Below, piece after piece: positions 1 through 12,252 of a stretch of DNA of 64,000 bases (its first letter is position 1; every line of letters starts with the position of its first letter). Under the pieces are notes generated by a model. The model searched no databases. It saw nothing but the letters and a program-made list of their open reading frames with translations, and was not told the DNA's origin. Source of the stretch: Nymphaea colorata (Eukaryota > Streptophyta > Magnoliopsida > Nymphaeales > Nymphaeaceae); assembly GCF_008831285.2 (NCBI RefSeq), contig NC_045138.2, forward strand, positions 41,097,115 to 41,161,114, read 5' to 3'. A program made the position numbers and the translations under genes.

Positions 1-3000
1 ACTGCTAACAAGGGTTTATCCCAAACATTTATTTTCTTCAGAAAGTTTTTGCTTCCACAGAGACATCAGTTGTTCACGAATTTGGCCATTCTCTTTGCGT
101 ACATGGCGATGTTTCCATGTTTGTGATGCGGAATTACAAAGAGTCTGCAAGGTTTTAGGAATTACTGATGAAAAAAAATTTTACTGCCAATTTTTTCTTT
201 CTTTTTAGAACAGAGAAACTCATCCGGTAATATACTCTTATCTGTTGAAGAGTTCATCATAAAGAATGGCGTGGCATCCTTGTGGAAGTAATTTAATATG
301 TTGCAGTTGGTTAAATGCAGAAGCTGCACATGGTGCATTAATGACACGCTATTAAACTAACGTCTTCAGAGGATACTAAAATTGTAACCAGGTTTTGACA
401 TCAAAAGTATTTCAAAAAAGATCTTTGTTTTAATGCTGAAGCCAGGTTTTAACAGTTTTAGTACGAGGTACAAATTTTGCTCAGTTGGTTGCACCCAAAC
501 CAGAATTAGATACTAAATGATTCTTGCATTTGCAAGAGCTGAATCCAACAAGGTTTGGTGATAAAATAGTTCCTTAACTTGCGAGCACTATTGAAATAAT
601 CCAGGAATTCACACATGGTTCCAGTTCTCCACGGATTCATCACCATGCATCACAGGGCCTTCGTAGTTTATGAACCATGATGCAATATGTTAAAAAGTAA
701 AACATGAACAGCCTGAGTTTTTAGAAAAACCCTCAATCAAGAAGGCAGTTTTTATATCCACATACAACTGCATGCCTCCATGTCTTTGAATTTCAATATC
801 TTCAAAACTGCAAGCTCCTAGTGGCATGGAATGGATGTTGAAAGTTTTGTACAAAGATGCCGTGCTATCAGAAGTACATTAGACATGAGCAGTAATACAA
901 GGACCATGTTTAAGGCTTTAAATGTCTTCTAGTATTTCCAACCAAAACGTGCATTTACTTGGATTGTCGAGCAGGCTTGACGTAGTAGAAAATTTGATTT
1001 GTGTCATCCATGACATAAACCAGGAATCTCTGTAATCAATATGAAGATGAGAAATGAGCACCATATTAGTCTGGCAGGATTTAGTAGAAAACCATGTGAC
1101 TATGTGAGGCTGGCAAGTAAGCACATGGCATATTAGATTCATCGGCAAATTTTTTATTCGTCGGCACATGGCATATTAATTATTAGATTGATACACAGGA
1201 AACATGGGTTTCACATTCTCACGTATGGAAGATGAGGCAAAAAGAATATGAACGGTTACTTTCAATACAATTGCATGAATTCTTTGAAATATGGTGTAAA
1301 CTTTGGCTGTTGAGTGCTACATCGTAGAAACCTTTAGCATACAAGGTTGTTAGATGTGCTATAGGAACAAACTTGCTAGCGACATGACAAAAGGGTCAGA
1401 TCAGCACGTCTATCCTTAGCACAACCAAAATGGATGATGCTTTGTCCCTCAAACCTTATGATAAATTGGTACTGCTCCTGAAACTTGTGAGTATGTAGAA
1501 TAGCAAGAACAGGTAGGCAGGAAAGCGTGCATGTGTGAGTATTATGCACTACATAAATCTGTCTGCATGTATGCCCATATGCATGCATCTGTGCTTCCCC
1601 CAATAGCTTACATGAGTAGGATATGAAAGAAAAGGAGGATACAGAGGTATGAAGGAACAAGGGAGAATCTAGGAAGTTGGATAGAAAATTCAACTGGAGA
1701 AGCAGCATTAACGTTGTGAAGGAAAAAAATATAAGCACTTTACATCTAAATGCCTAAAACATTCACACGAAAAGAAGAAAGGCACACAAACACGAGCATC
1801 ATAAGTACAAATGAAAAAAAAAACAAAAAAACAGAGTGAAAATATCATTCTTCACAATCTAGGGGCAGCCATTATTCCAATTAAGAGGGACAGGACATCA
1901 AGTACTAGGCTTTGGAATTTCTTGGGTAATGGGGAGATGGCCCTTCTGTGATTAGCCATGGGCTACCAATAACTCTGAAGTGTTCTTACCTGACGAGTGC
2001 CCAAAACATACAAGTAAACAGAAGTATCATACTTCTAAATTATAACGCAAGCTAGACCTCACCAAATAACTTACCTCAACCAGTAAGTTAGAAGTACTTT
2101 TCTTATGGGATAAACACAATCACAGATAGTTTTCTGCATCAAGAATGTTTTGTTGGCTGAGTTTAACGATGATGCTGTTCTCATAAGGCTCACCGGCCAG
2201 GGCTCACCCTTATCACCCGCCACCCCCCTTCCCCCCACAAACCCCCCAAAAAAAAAGAAAAGGCCATACTTTAGCATCTCGTAAAGGACACTCTAGTGAG
2301 TTCATTCCTTAGGTATATCAAACAAAATTCACAGATAAATCTCAAAGAAAATGAAAAGACATGCAACAGCATCGGGCAACCATTAAAACAGTATTTCGAC
2401 TCATTTCCAATTAAAGAACAGAATCACAGTAGGTAGATCCCCTTTTTCTGTACTCACAGAATCAGTTTAGTATGTCCCAATATTTTAATGAGCTATGAAG
2501 ATACATAACCATCTAGCAGATAAAGTAACAAACGAATGCAGGCTTTACTGTTTGTAGACATGCCCAGGAGTAACCCAAAATAATGTTCAAAATCAAGATC
2601 CTTGAAAAGAAAAACACTGCTTTAGCTGATCAAGCAACTGCTTTATAGGGGAAAAAATGATATTGGTAAAGGCTCTCACTCATCTGGCTGGTTCATGTAG
2701 CTCATTTCTGTCAAGTGCAATCACTAGTACTCCTAGTTTATTCTAAACTTCTACAAAAAATGCATTTCATGTTTCACTAAATTGTCTAAAAGAATCTGGA
2801 CAGCAAGTTATATACTACGCTAAACTATCTAGTATTTCTTTCTCCCAAAAAGTTCAAATTTACAAGCCACAGAAATTTCAAAAAGAAATGTGCTGATCCG
2901 TGTTGTAGCATATATAAGATTGCAACTTTGTAAGAGAAAGATGCACTGGTTTGTTTTGCTGTCTTTTGAGAGTCAGAAGATCAAGCATGAGAGCACCAAT

Positions 3001-3100
3001 TCCAAGTTACACATATATACATAACACAAATATTGACAATGAATAAGACATGTGTCGTTTAGATCAGCTTGACTTGCAGTAAAATGTGTCACATCCATAG
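1..3100. other. Non-coding flank, no gene recognised
   Basis: This AT-rich stretch lies beyond the stop codon of the gene at 3101-4752. Open frames on both strands are short, low in complexity and show no family motif or consistent splice pairs. The part next to 3101 probably includes the 3' untranslated region of that gene, but I could not place a poly(A) site. I see no repeat or RNA gene here. Confidence 0.5.
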
Positions 3101-4752
3101 CTACAAGTGATTAAGCTTAGATATTAAAGATGATGAAATAAATGTATCAGTGTTCTCCGCCATATTTAACAACGTAACTTTATGAACCTTTAGCAGAGAA
3201 CCATACCTCCCCACTAAGAAAATAATAAAGTTCACAAATTTCAAGGATTTAGAAAATCTTTCAGCAACATTCCTGAGGGAAGAGACTAAGGAGTCGACTG
3301 TATCTTCAGTTAAATAAACATTCTGATTCAACATATTCTGAAAAAGAACAATTAGGGGCTCCGTCCATACTAAACAATCTGAGATGAAATCTTTTCGATG
3401 GCAAGGCTGACACACGACTACCTTGGACAAGCTTTCTTCAGTTAGCAACTTCTGGCACAAAGATGAAAGTTGAACTGAGTGCATGCATTCCCTAACGATT
3501 CTACTAAGTACATCACAGATGTGAATGTTCATTCCCTCATTTCGCAATATCAATGGAAGAAAGATCGCATCTGCTGCTGCACTCTGATGCAGCTTTGCAT
3601 ACTTGAGGGTGTTGCTCATCAGTAGGCGCGAAGCTGGCTCATTTAGCACCAACAAACTGGGAAGAAGAAAAGAGCACATAACCTGGCTCAGCCTCTCATA
3701 ATCACAGCTTTCATTCTCACTTACAAGATTATTCAAAATGTGCAATGCAGTCGCATTATCCGCCTTCCAAGGTTCAATGATACCCAACACTGACATGGTA
3801 TGTGCAAGACCACATAGATTTCTAATTTCATCAGCAAAATGAGAGGCTCTAATGGCATCACCATGCTCACCAAAACTCAAAAGTTCTTCTTTCAACTTAA
3901 GAGCTCTAGCTCTAATAGAAGGTTCAAGCTCTGAACTGAGGGAAACCGGTTCTAAATGGCCATCCTCATTTCTTAAACTATCATCCATTACCTGGTCAAT
4001 CATTTCTTCTTCTTGCAACTCAAAAACCTCATCCATAGCTCGAGAAACTTTTTCCGAAGTAATCCGCGAAACCGATTGTGGAGACAAAGGAAGCCAAGGA
4101 AGGATAGCATGGTCATTTACGTTCCCATCCTTAAGCCACTGAGGCAAAGCATTGAATTCATCGTCTGTATCTAAATGCACAGGCCATAAACCATCTCCCC
4201 TGACCGTATTAAGCAAATTCTTTGCAGATTTCATGACCCAAAATTCCAAATTTGGCTGTTTCAAAATGTTGGTAGCTAAAAGACAGAGGTCGCTCTTATG
4301 AAATCTCAAATGTTCTATGGTCAGAAATGACAGTATTTTAGATTGCATTGCATTCGGGAGAGTCTCAATCCACATGCATCTGCTCACACATCCACAGATA
4401 ATATGAGAAACGGGCATTGAAATACAAAAAGCAACGCACCGACATGGAAAGAGAATCAAAAAGAGAGGAAGAGTAAGCATGGTTACTTGTTAACAACGGA
4501 ATGAGCCTGTGAAGAAGAAGAAGGTGGTGATGATGGCGTTTTCTCTGCCGCTCGTTGATACTGTTGGGCAGAGGCTTGGTAATAGAGGACGTCTCTGGTG
4601 AGTAGGGCGAGGAAAGTAGAAGCCTTCATGGGGTTTTGCTGCATCCAAAAGGACGCCTCCCCTTCTGCAGAGCGTGAGTGAAGGAAAATATTGAACAAAG
4701 GAACCCACTCTTCCATGGAGAAGCCAAGACCCCTGACATAGATTTTGTCCAC
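3101..4752 (-). CDS. Conserved-looking plant protein of unknown function, two exons
   Basis: Two exons on the minus strand, 4752-4487 and 4379-3101, join across a 107-nt intron (donor GTAACC, acceptor GAGCAG). The phase is kept (AA plus A makes a Lys codon), giving 514 residues. The protein starts MDKIYVRGLGFSMEEW. A second Met at residue 13 (codon 4716-4714) precedes the hydrophobic MEEWVPLFNIFL stretch and is a reasonable alternative start. Residues 70-85 are a low-complexity Ser/Pro/Gln stretch at the end of exon 1. The rest is mostly helical with many Leu-rich segments and an acidic stretch (ELQEEEMIDQVMDD), suggesting an alpha-helical repeat or scaffold protein. No signal peptide, membrane segment or catalytic motif is visible. 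The long uninterrupted exon 2 and exact splice phase support a real gene. I do not recognise the family and assign no function. Confidence 0.8.
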
Positions 4753-5846
4753 GAAGCCGTCTTACAGCGAGGCGAGATAGCGGTAAGCGAATAAAAGCGA
4801 AAAAAAAAAACGCCCCCTAATTTGATGCCGCATGTCCGGTGTTTCATATTTGACGTGTTGCGGCGATCATTAATCTCAAGGTCCGTATATCTAACGGATA
4901 CGTGAATGACTATTGAATGATGATTAATTCAGGTTTGGTTAGATCAATGCTGCAAATTGACTACAGTTTGATCCGATTGTAAGGCGAGGAATGTAAGAGT
5001 TTCCTAACAAAGAGGTTGCAAACTTGTCCATCTGGTGAAGGGTTTATTTAGGCATTTTTAGTTTTAATTATGACCGATCAGATTATATTTGAAGCAAAAT
5101 CAGATCCCAAACTCAGTGCGCATGCTTGTGAGATGAAATTTAATTTTGTTACTTTTTTTTACGATGAGAAACCCTTACCAAGGCTCAGCCACTTAGGCAT
5201 GATAGAATAAAAGAGCTCTCATCTGATCGGGAAAACTCATCAAAGTTACCTAAGCGTGCCATTAAAAGACAAAACCAATAGAAGTTCAAATCCCTGGAAC
5301 GCATGTTCCTTTTTCATGTGAGGCCAAGTTCTCCAGCCATCTGCGCTTGAACATCCAAGAAAATGAACAATTTGAGGAGATAAAACTTATGAGACTGTTT
5401 GGAAACAGTAACATTATGTTCCTGGTCTATGCATCTAACCAAAAATAAGTTACATTTACATTTAATAGACACTTAAAAAGTTTCCATAATTTTACCCTAT
5501 TTTTTGAGACACATACATAAAACAGTAACATATTATTATGAGATCCATTGCTATGAGATCCTGCTATAGGTTTGGTCACTCTAGACAGTCTTCAACATCC
5601 GTGAGTTCTTTTTTCATGTTGCACTTGATGAAACGATCGCTGACCAGTGGAAAAGATGTGAAGCACCTTCAATTATTGCACAAGGCGAGTACACATGCAT
5701 ATGGAAGCTGTAACTCTTTAAATAGACCACTTTCACCAGTCCACATTTTCAACTATATACAGGCAACAGCATATGTTACTCTCTAGCCTTTACCTAATGG
5801 ACATAACAAGCAAAAATTTACAACCGAAAATCTCAAGAGGCCATTG
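4753..5846. other. Intergenic spacer
   Basis: Spacer between the start of the unknown-protein gene and the stop of the HAD hydrolase gene, which are in tandem on the minus strand. The part next to 4752 has no clear TATA box. The part next to 5846 would hold the 3' untranslated region of the hydrolase gene. Short frames here show no family features. Confidence 0.5.
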
Positions 5847-8800
5847 TCAGACTTGTACTCCTATCCTCTCAGCTACCTGCAACGATACAACAGTTGGGAT
5901 TTGCTATTAGCTATTGATGAATGCAAACGCTTGTAAATGTGAAACGAACTCCTCAAACAAAACCAAAGACACGAAATAAAGAACATGGAAACCACCATAT
6001 TACCTCTCTGAAGGAGTGGACATCACTTCCCCAAAGCCAAGCATCACAACCAGCATCTCTGGCACCCCATATGTCATTCCTGCGGTCATCACCTACATGC
6101 ACTGCATCTTCAGGTTTTACCCCAAGCAATTCACATGCCTTCAAAAATATAGTTGGGTTTGGTTTCTCAGCTTCAACCTGATTCACGATAACATGATTTA
6201 ACAGGAACTCATATAAGAATAGAGGAGCATAATAGGACAGAATGGCACATGAAAATGCCACAAAATGAGAAGATTTTATTTGAGGACAACCACCTACCTC
6301 AGCAGACACAGCCACAGCATCAAACCACTCATCACACTTCAATGCTTGCAAAAGTGGGCGCAACCTTGTATCAAAGTTTGAAACAACAGCTAATTTTACC
6401 CCAGCTCTTCTTATGGCTTTCAGTATTTTTTCTGCATCAGGATCACATAGACGCCATGCCTACAATCAGAATAACAGAACAGTTCATCAAACAGAGGCAT
6501 AAATCCCAAACAAGAACTGGATTATGAATTGTCAAGAATAGAAAATACTGAAAGTCTGAAAGTAAATAAAAAGTGGAAAAAAATTAACCTTATCTGTGGT
6601 ATAATATTCATAAAGTTCCTCAAAGTACTGAGAATCTGAACAACCAGTGGAAGATCTGACTATGTACTGCCAAAATGGTCTCCCATCAGCTACATACCTG
6701 AACCAAGTGAATAAATTCAACTGTTAGAAAGCCTAGCCATTATTTAGATCCAGATAAAAGAGGCAAAAGCAATGTCTACTACAATACAAAGCAAAGTCTA
6801 CTACAATACAAAAGCTATTCTCTTTCTAATAAAATTCAGCATCATTTCAGGTATCCACGTAAGAATGACTCAGACTATGTCTGTTACTGGTAAAATGCCC
6901 ATTTGCAATGGCTTGGTGGATGGAACAATGTTTATTATTCCAAAGCATGAACTATTCTGAGCAACAAATTAAACAAAACAAAATCTAACCCCAAAAACCT
7001 GCAGAAGGAAAAACAAGCTGGCAAGTGGCAACTGATATTGGATAAAATAGCTTATGTCAAACAGGACTCCGCAACTGTACAATTCGGAGGACCAAAATAT
7101 GAGAAGTTATTTACTGTTTCTTTTGCTTTTAATTTTCTCTTTTTTTTTTTTTTTGGAACTCATTTTGGTTCTTTATGGTCTTGGAAAGAACAGTCCTGCT
7201 GTTGACTTATCCACTGAACCTACTACCCAACACCACCTCTGATTTCATTCAATTTTTTGCCCAAGTTGTTGGCACTTGACATACTATTGCTTTCTCATCG
7301 ATTTAATGTCATTGAAGACAAGTTATTGCTATCGGCTTGCAGCCATTTCTGCTGTTCCAGAGAATGATGTGTTCAGAAAAAAAAAAATTGTTCTAGCATA
7401 TTTTACTGACTCCGAGTAATTTATTCAGGAAAAAGAACTCTTAAAGTTCTTATATAGCTTTTTCCTTATAGTGTTGTTTTAGCCTTTCAGGTTTAAGTCC
7501 TTGAAAGGTTTCTCGTCAGAAGCAACAAAAAAATAAGTAAATAGCTAAATAAACAAGTAATGGATTCTGTATACGTACTAGTTAGATCTACCCAAAGATA
7601 GCATAACTGACATCATAAGACCGACAGAGTTCCAAAGGAAACCGTGTTACGAGTACCATGCTACCATGTAGGCAAGAAGATGAAGGAACATACGTTTGGC
7701 TTTGTAACTTATAACAAGATCAACTCAGCACAAGCAACCTTTGTGGGATTTATCCAACAGAAATAAAGATACACACCACACTGGTACGAGACTCCATGAG
7801 CAAACAAATAAACCAACAGTCACTACAAAACTCAACATTCTTCAGTGGCTACCGAAATATAAGTTGGAACCAGTAAGACAAAAAACTCGATATTTTGGGT
7901 GCATGAGTATGACGAACTTTTTCTGGTCCATATTCTAATGGCAGGAAAAGGGGAAAGCAGAAAGAGGGAAAATCTACAAAAACAGTGGAAATGCAAAAGG
8001 AGGACGGCCGAAAGAATAAAATAAGCAAAAGATTTTGGCGCAAAGCTTTTTAAAATAAAAAATCATCTATGAAGGAGAACTTTTTGAGGGGTACGAATCT
8101 TGCAGGCTATAGACTCCATGAATACAACACGCCAGTAAACAGGAAGCTTCGCTTTGGAATCACGATTTCAGTGCGCCAACATAGTCCAACCCAAAGGGAA
8201 TTGGCCGAGGAAATTGCCAGCCAGCAAGCAGCCGAAACACCTCTAAGGGAAAACGAGTGAAAAGAGAGCTTTCTATACTACAAAATAGTCTTGACTCACT
8301 GCACATACATTTTTGAAGGCCAAGATCCTCTGCTTTCTGGCAGGTGCGAACTTATTTTCGTAACAAGAATCCGAAAATAAGGTTAGTAAACAGAAGACAA
8401 TAATTCCAACGAAGAAACAGCAACAAACAACAGAAGAGGCTCATCATGAAGATGAACACTTCTTCTTTCATGTTTATGATCTCAATATATTGACTAAAAC
8501 AAAAGAACTCGCGTAATCTTCCAGAGATTAGAAGCCACCAAGAAGCATATGGGAAGCAAAAAAAGAAACCCAAGAAAAAAAAAAACGATTTACGGAACCA
8601 CTTGCTCAAAAAAAGTTTAAACAAAAACCTGAGTCGCGATCCGCCCCATGGTTGCCCGTACGCCCATCTATACCGCTTAAGAATCTCATCTTCTGAGTAC
8701 TTCACCCCATATTTCTGGCCAAAGCTCCGGTAAATCTACATCCACCGAGAGAAAAACAAAAAATCCTCAAGACAAGGAGAAAAAGGAAGAAACAAGAAAC

Positions 8801-9146
8801 CCGTCAAAGCGGCTCTCCAACAAGAGAAAACAGAACAACAAAAGTAGCTCACTTGAGCCGTCGGCTGAGACGGCACGATGAGGGTGCCGACGATGTCGAC
8901 GAGAAGCGCCCTGTGGGTGACTTCTCCACAGACGGACCTCCTGTAGTCGAAGTAATCCTTCATCCAGAACGCCTCCATGGTCGCGCATTGCGGCGGAGAC
9001 CTGGGTGGTGACGGCGACGGGGACGGCGACGAATACCATCTCCTTGCATGAACTTTTTCCGACCCCAACACCTCCAAGAGTGTTGCAGAGCAGCCACTCC
9101 TCGGTGTCACAAAGGCCCTCCTGAGAACTCTGCCGATGGTCGCCAT
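5847..9146 (-). CDS. HAD-superfamily hydrolase, HDHD3-like, probably mitochondrial
   Basis: Six exons join in frame: 9146-8853, 8735-8629, 6697-6589, 6459-6298, 6177-6004, 5876-5847, for 291 residues. All introns have GT..AG ends. Residues 1-40 (MATIGRVLRRAF...) are rich in Arg and Ser and poor in acidic residues, as in a mitochondrial presequence. HAD motif I is DIVGTLIVP near residue 85: the nucleophile Asp is present but the usual second Asp is Val. Motif II is VVSNFDTR, motif III is the Lys of AEKPNPTIF, and motif IV is VHVGDDRRNDIWGARDAG. The segment between motifs I and II is the helical cap. HAD enzymes are mostly phosphatases acting through a phospho-Asp. The substrate of this plant branch is unknown to me, and the altered motif I leaves activity open. 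The start at 9146 is favoured because a TATA box lies about 120 bp upstream; the open frame running further upstream would pass through the promoter. Confidence 0.9.
6698..8628 (-). other. Intron 2 of the HAD hydrolase gene
   Basis: A 1.9-kb intron between donor GTTTTT at 8628 and acceptor TTCAG before 6697. It is AT-rich with a poly(T) run near 7139-7154. I see no exon, RNA gene or recognisable transposon in it. Confidence 0.7.
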
Positions 9147-9264
9147 CTTCGCCTTCTTCCTCCTTCGTTGTTCCCTTCCGTCATAAATGGAAGGCGACGA
9201 TCGATGCCGACGTCCACAGGACACTCGCTTCCGGCCCTCTCCTAGCGCGGGTACAATGGCTCCA

Positions 9265-9271
9265 TTTATAA
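9265..9271 (-). promoter_or_regulatory. TATA box of the HAD hydrolase gene
   Basis: TATAAAT on the minus strand, about 120 bp before the ATG at 9146. This predicts a transcription start near 9235 and a leader of about 90 nt. It supports 9146 as the start codon. Assigned from motif and distance only. Confidence 0.55.
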
Positions 9272-10033
9272 GAGCGTTACGCTTCAAGGTAAAACACGGG
9301 GAATCGACTAATTCATCCTCAAAGATCAAGAGAATTACGGAACCACCATAGTCCTCGAATAATTGTCCTGGATCTTGGATCTCCACTGGGACCCATTCTC
9401 CGCCAACGAGGTGTCGCATTTCTCACGTGTAAGATAAATTGATATATTAAGAATGTGTTTGATGGATAAGTTGTAGCATACAACTTGTCTCTACTTTGCC
9501 CCTTTTTTAGGATCAAAAATAATTTTAAGGTGTGGTTTTATCTTTTTCTGGCGTGACTTTGAGGGGGTATTTTGGCTGGGATAGAATTTATGTAACACAA
9601 ATTGTTTACACCTTACTAATTGGTCTTATCTTGAGCATGATAACAAATTGATCTCATTCTAAGGTGAGACGAAATAAGGCATAATTTTCAGCTAAAGGAT
9701 TTACTTATGTTTGATTAGGGAGATAAATACAACTCATTAGCATGTTTAGACTTTCACAAATCACAATCGTATTTCCAAACATGAATGGGGGGCTCTAATT
9801 TTTTTAACTCAAAATTAATTGTAGGCAATGTCAGGTTCAGGTTCAGGTGACACTTATTCGGAAGAGGATTCGCTGGATAACTTATTTCGAGAAAGTTATT
9901 TCATAGAAAAAAAGTAGGAGAGGTTTTTTTTTTTAAGTAAATTGGAGATAAAAAGTCCATTAAGTTTGTTTCAAGAGATAAATTATCCCTCCACCCATTC
10001 GTGTGCACCATGAGAGAACAAATATTTGCTCTA

Positions 10034-10075
10034 AAGGACGTAGCATAGTTGGTCGAATTGATCTGCAAGTGAAAA
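10034..10075 (+). repeat. tRNA-promoter-like SINE head (tentative)
   Basis: The sequence GACGTAGCATAGTTGGTCGA fits a polymerase III A box (TRGYNNANNNGG). A similar head, GATGTAGCATAGTTGGACAGG, occurs at 12453, and GGCATAACATAACTGGTCGAG at 58451. Three related copies suggest a tRNA-derived short interspersed element, but no convincing B box follows at the usual spacing. Confidence 0.25.
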
Positions 10076-12117
10076 CTCAGTCGTTAGTTTAACTTTTGTG
10101 AGTACTAACACCGTAAAAGGTGGTAGACGCTACTTCAAGTTGAATGAAGTAATCGTAAGTTCACCCAAGTTATGAAGCAACTCTAAACCCCAAACACAGC
10201 CAAGTAGAGAAACTTCGACGTGAGGTTCCCTCTCACTCACCTGCAGATTATAAATTTTCCTTGAAACATTTGCTTCCTCCAAAGCACACGATTAGGGTGC
10301 AAGATTTCAAAAAGGGAACAAGATCTCCCAGATATATTTTCTTTGAAAGAATGTCTCTCCCCGTATATGTTTTCTTTGAAAGGATGTCTCTTTCATCCAC
10401 GTTGTCTTCTTTGAAAGAACACAAAAGGACACATTCAAAGGACTGTTCCTCAAAAGCTTATTTACCCTAGAAAAGCGATAAGTTATTCTGATAGCAAATG
10501 TCATCTACAGTATTTCAGGTAAAAGTTCTTGAATGACATCATATCCACGGTCATGTTCGAATTCAAAACTCATTAAAGGTATATTTTATGTCAAGATAAA
10601 GCTGGTGTTCCCTCTGACAAACAATAAAATCTCATAATTTTGCCCATCGTCAGCAACAGAGATAAAAACAGATATAAATCTCTGAAGTTTTACTGCTTTT
10701 GCATAGCGTTTATTTTACTACGATGAACTCTTCGTGTTTTCTTAAGTTCTGTCTCTTTCATAGACATTGTTTAATTGGTGTTGAAAATTTTATTCAAAGA
10801 GCTTGACATAAGAGAACCGAGCAAAGGTTAGTAGGCGATCAGTTTTCATTTCGAGTCTAAAAGTATCAACTCTCCATGCTGTAAAAGAGAAGTTTTTATA
10901 TCATATATTATGCCTTTTACACAAACTGTAGCAATCAAAATCAAGTCATTTAGTTTGTCATGACATCCGTTGGTAAGGGGAAAGTTTTTTTTTTTCTGGT
11001 GGATGCAACCTGGAAAAAAAGGTCGATGTGATCATAGTCTTCTTTCATATGACAAGCAAAACAAACATGATATTTTTATAAAGCAGCTAAACAAGTTTGT
11101 CAGCCAATTTTGTGGAGTAAAGTTTTATTAATGTTGGGTGCATAGGAAGATTATTTCATTTTGCTGCTTAATAAAACAGTGGAAATTCCAACAATGTTCT
11201 CCAACCACCGAGGAAGTAATGTCATAACTTACCCTACTCTCACATCGGGCTTAGGCTTCTGGTCTAACTACATGCTCCCGGCCGCTTTCATTTCAATCCT
11301 AAAATGGCTAAGAACTAGAATTTTTTTAACCAGCCAATTGATTGTATTATATTATATGTCTCCAAAGATTCCTTTTAATCTTCGATACGTGACTAAACCC
11401 TCCTTAGGCACATGCATCCGTACGTGTCGAGCCTCAAGTCTTAGAGCTGAACCAGCCCTCATACTAAATATTACATAAGCACAAAACACTTTTATACTTT
11501 TAAGAGGGTGTTTGCTAGGAAGAATCATATTGTACTTTGAAAACTCGTATTTCTAGAACAGATGCTTTAATAACACTATATTTTTATTCCATGAACCCTG
11601 ATGTGATTATGTCTAACGCTTGGTTCTTGTCTCTAAGAACGACATCCACAATTGCACCATATTTTCTCACATAAAGTTATCAAGATTTGGAAGCAAATGC
11701 TTTAAGAATGCAATATTCTTTCTTATCAAGCATTCTCTTTAAGATGTTGTATTCTTATCAAGCATTCTCTTAAGATCTTGTACGAGACATACGTTGGTCT
11801 AGGCCATTGCGAGTGAACCAGAATCCGTCCAACTAGATCTAGTACATAAGAAACCAAATTTAAATCTACTAAAATTTACCTCTATATCAGAGATCGCCAC
11901 ATATAACTTTCAAAACTTTTATATACAAATACATAAATTTGCATAGATTTATTAGTGATCGAATTTCTTGTGCTCGTCGGAAGTAGACCTGGTCCTTTGA
12001 CCTAGATGGGTTCGCAGGACCAGGACCAAACACGGGCCTAGTTTTATCTTTGAGGCACTTAGTCGAGCTTGGTTTGCTGGCAAGTTCTGCTGGAGCCAGT
12101 TTGATTACCCCCAAGGG

Positions 12118-12252
12118 CAGAGGTAGAAATTTTTCATAAGGGAAGATGAATTAAAGTTTCTAAATTTTGACACGGACCGAAATATCATTTTTCAAAAAAA
12201 AAAAAAAAAGGTGAGGCCAGGGCCCACGCAGGCCCTCCCTGGCTCCGCCCAT
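12118..12252. repeat. Dispersed GC-ended non-autonomous element, copy 1
   Basis: Starts with GGTAGAAATTTTTCATAAGGG, has an A-rich middle, and ends CCTGGCTCCGCCC. Related edges occur at 42140-42770, 47815-47990, 59163-59255, 61970-62110 and 62138-62322. The combination of an AT-rich core and a GGGC/CTCCGCCC edge recurring at several places indicates a small transposon family. Target duplications were not found for this copy. Confidence 0.4.

Noticed and set aside
9147-9419. Upstream extension of the HAD hydrolase frame beyond 9146
   Set aside because: The frame is open but passes through the TATA box at 9265-9271, and its residues do not look like the family. The presequence-like start is at 9146.
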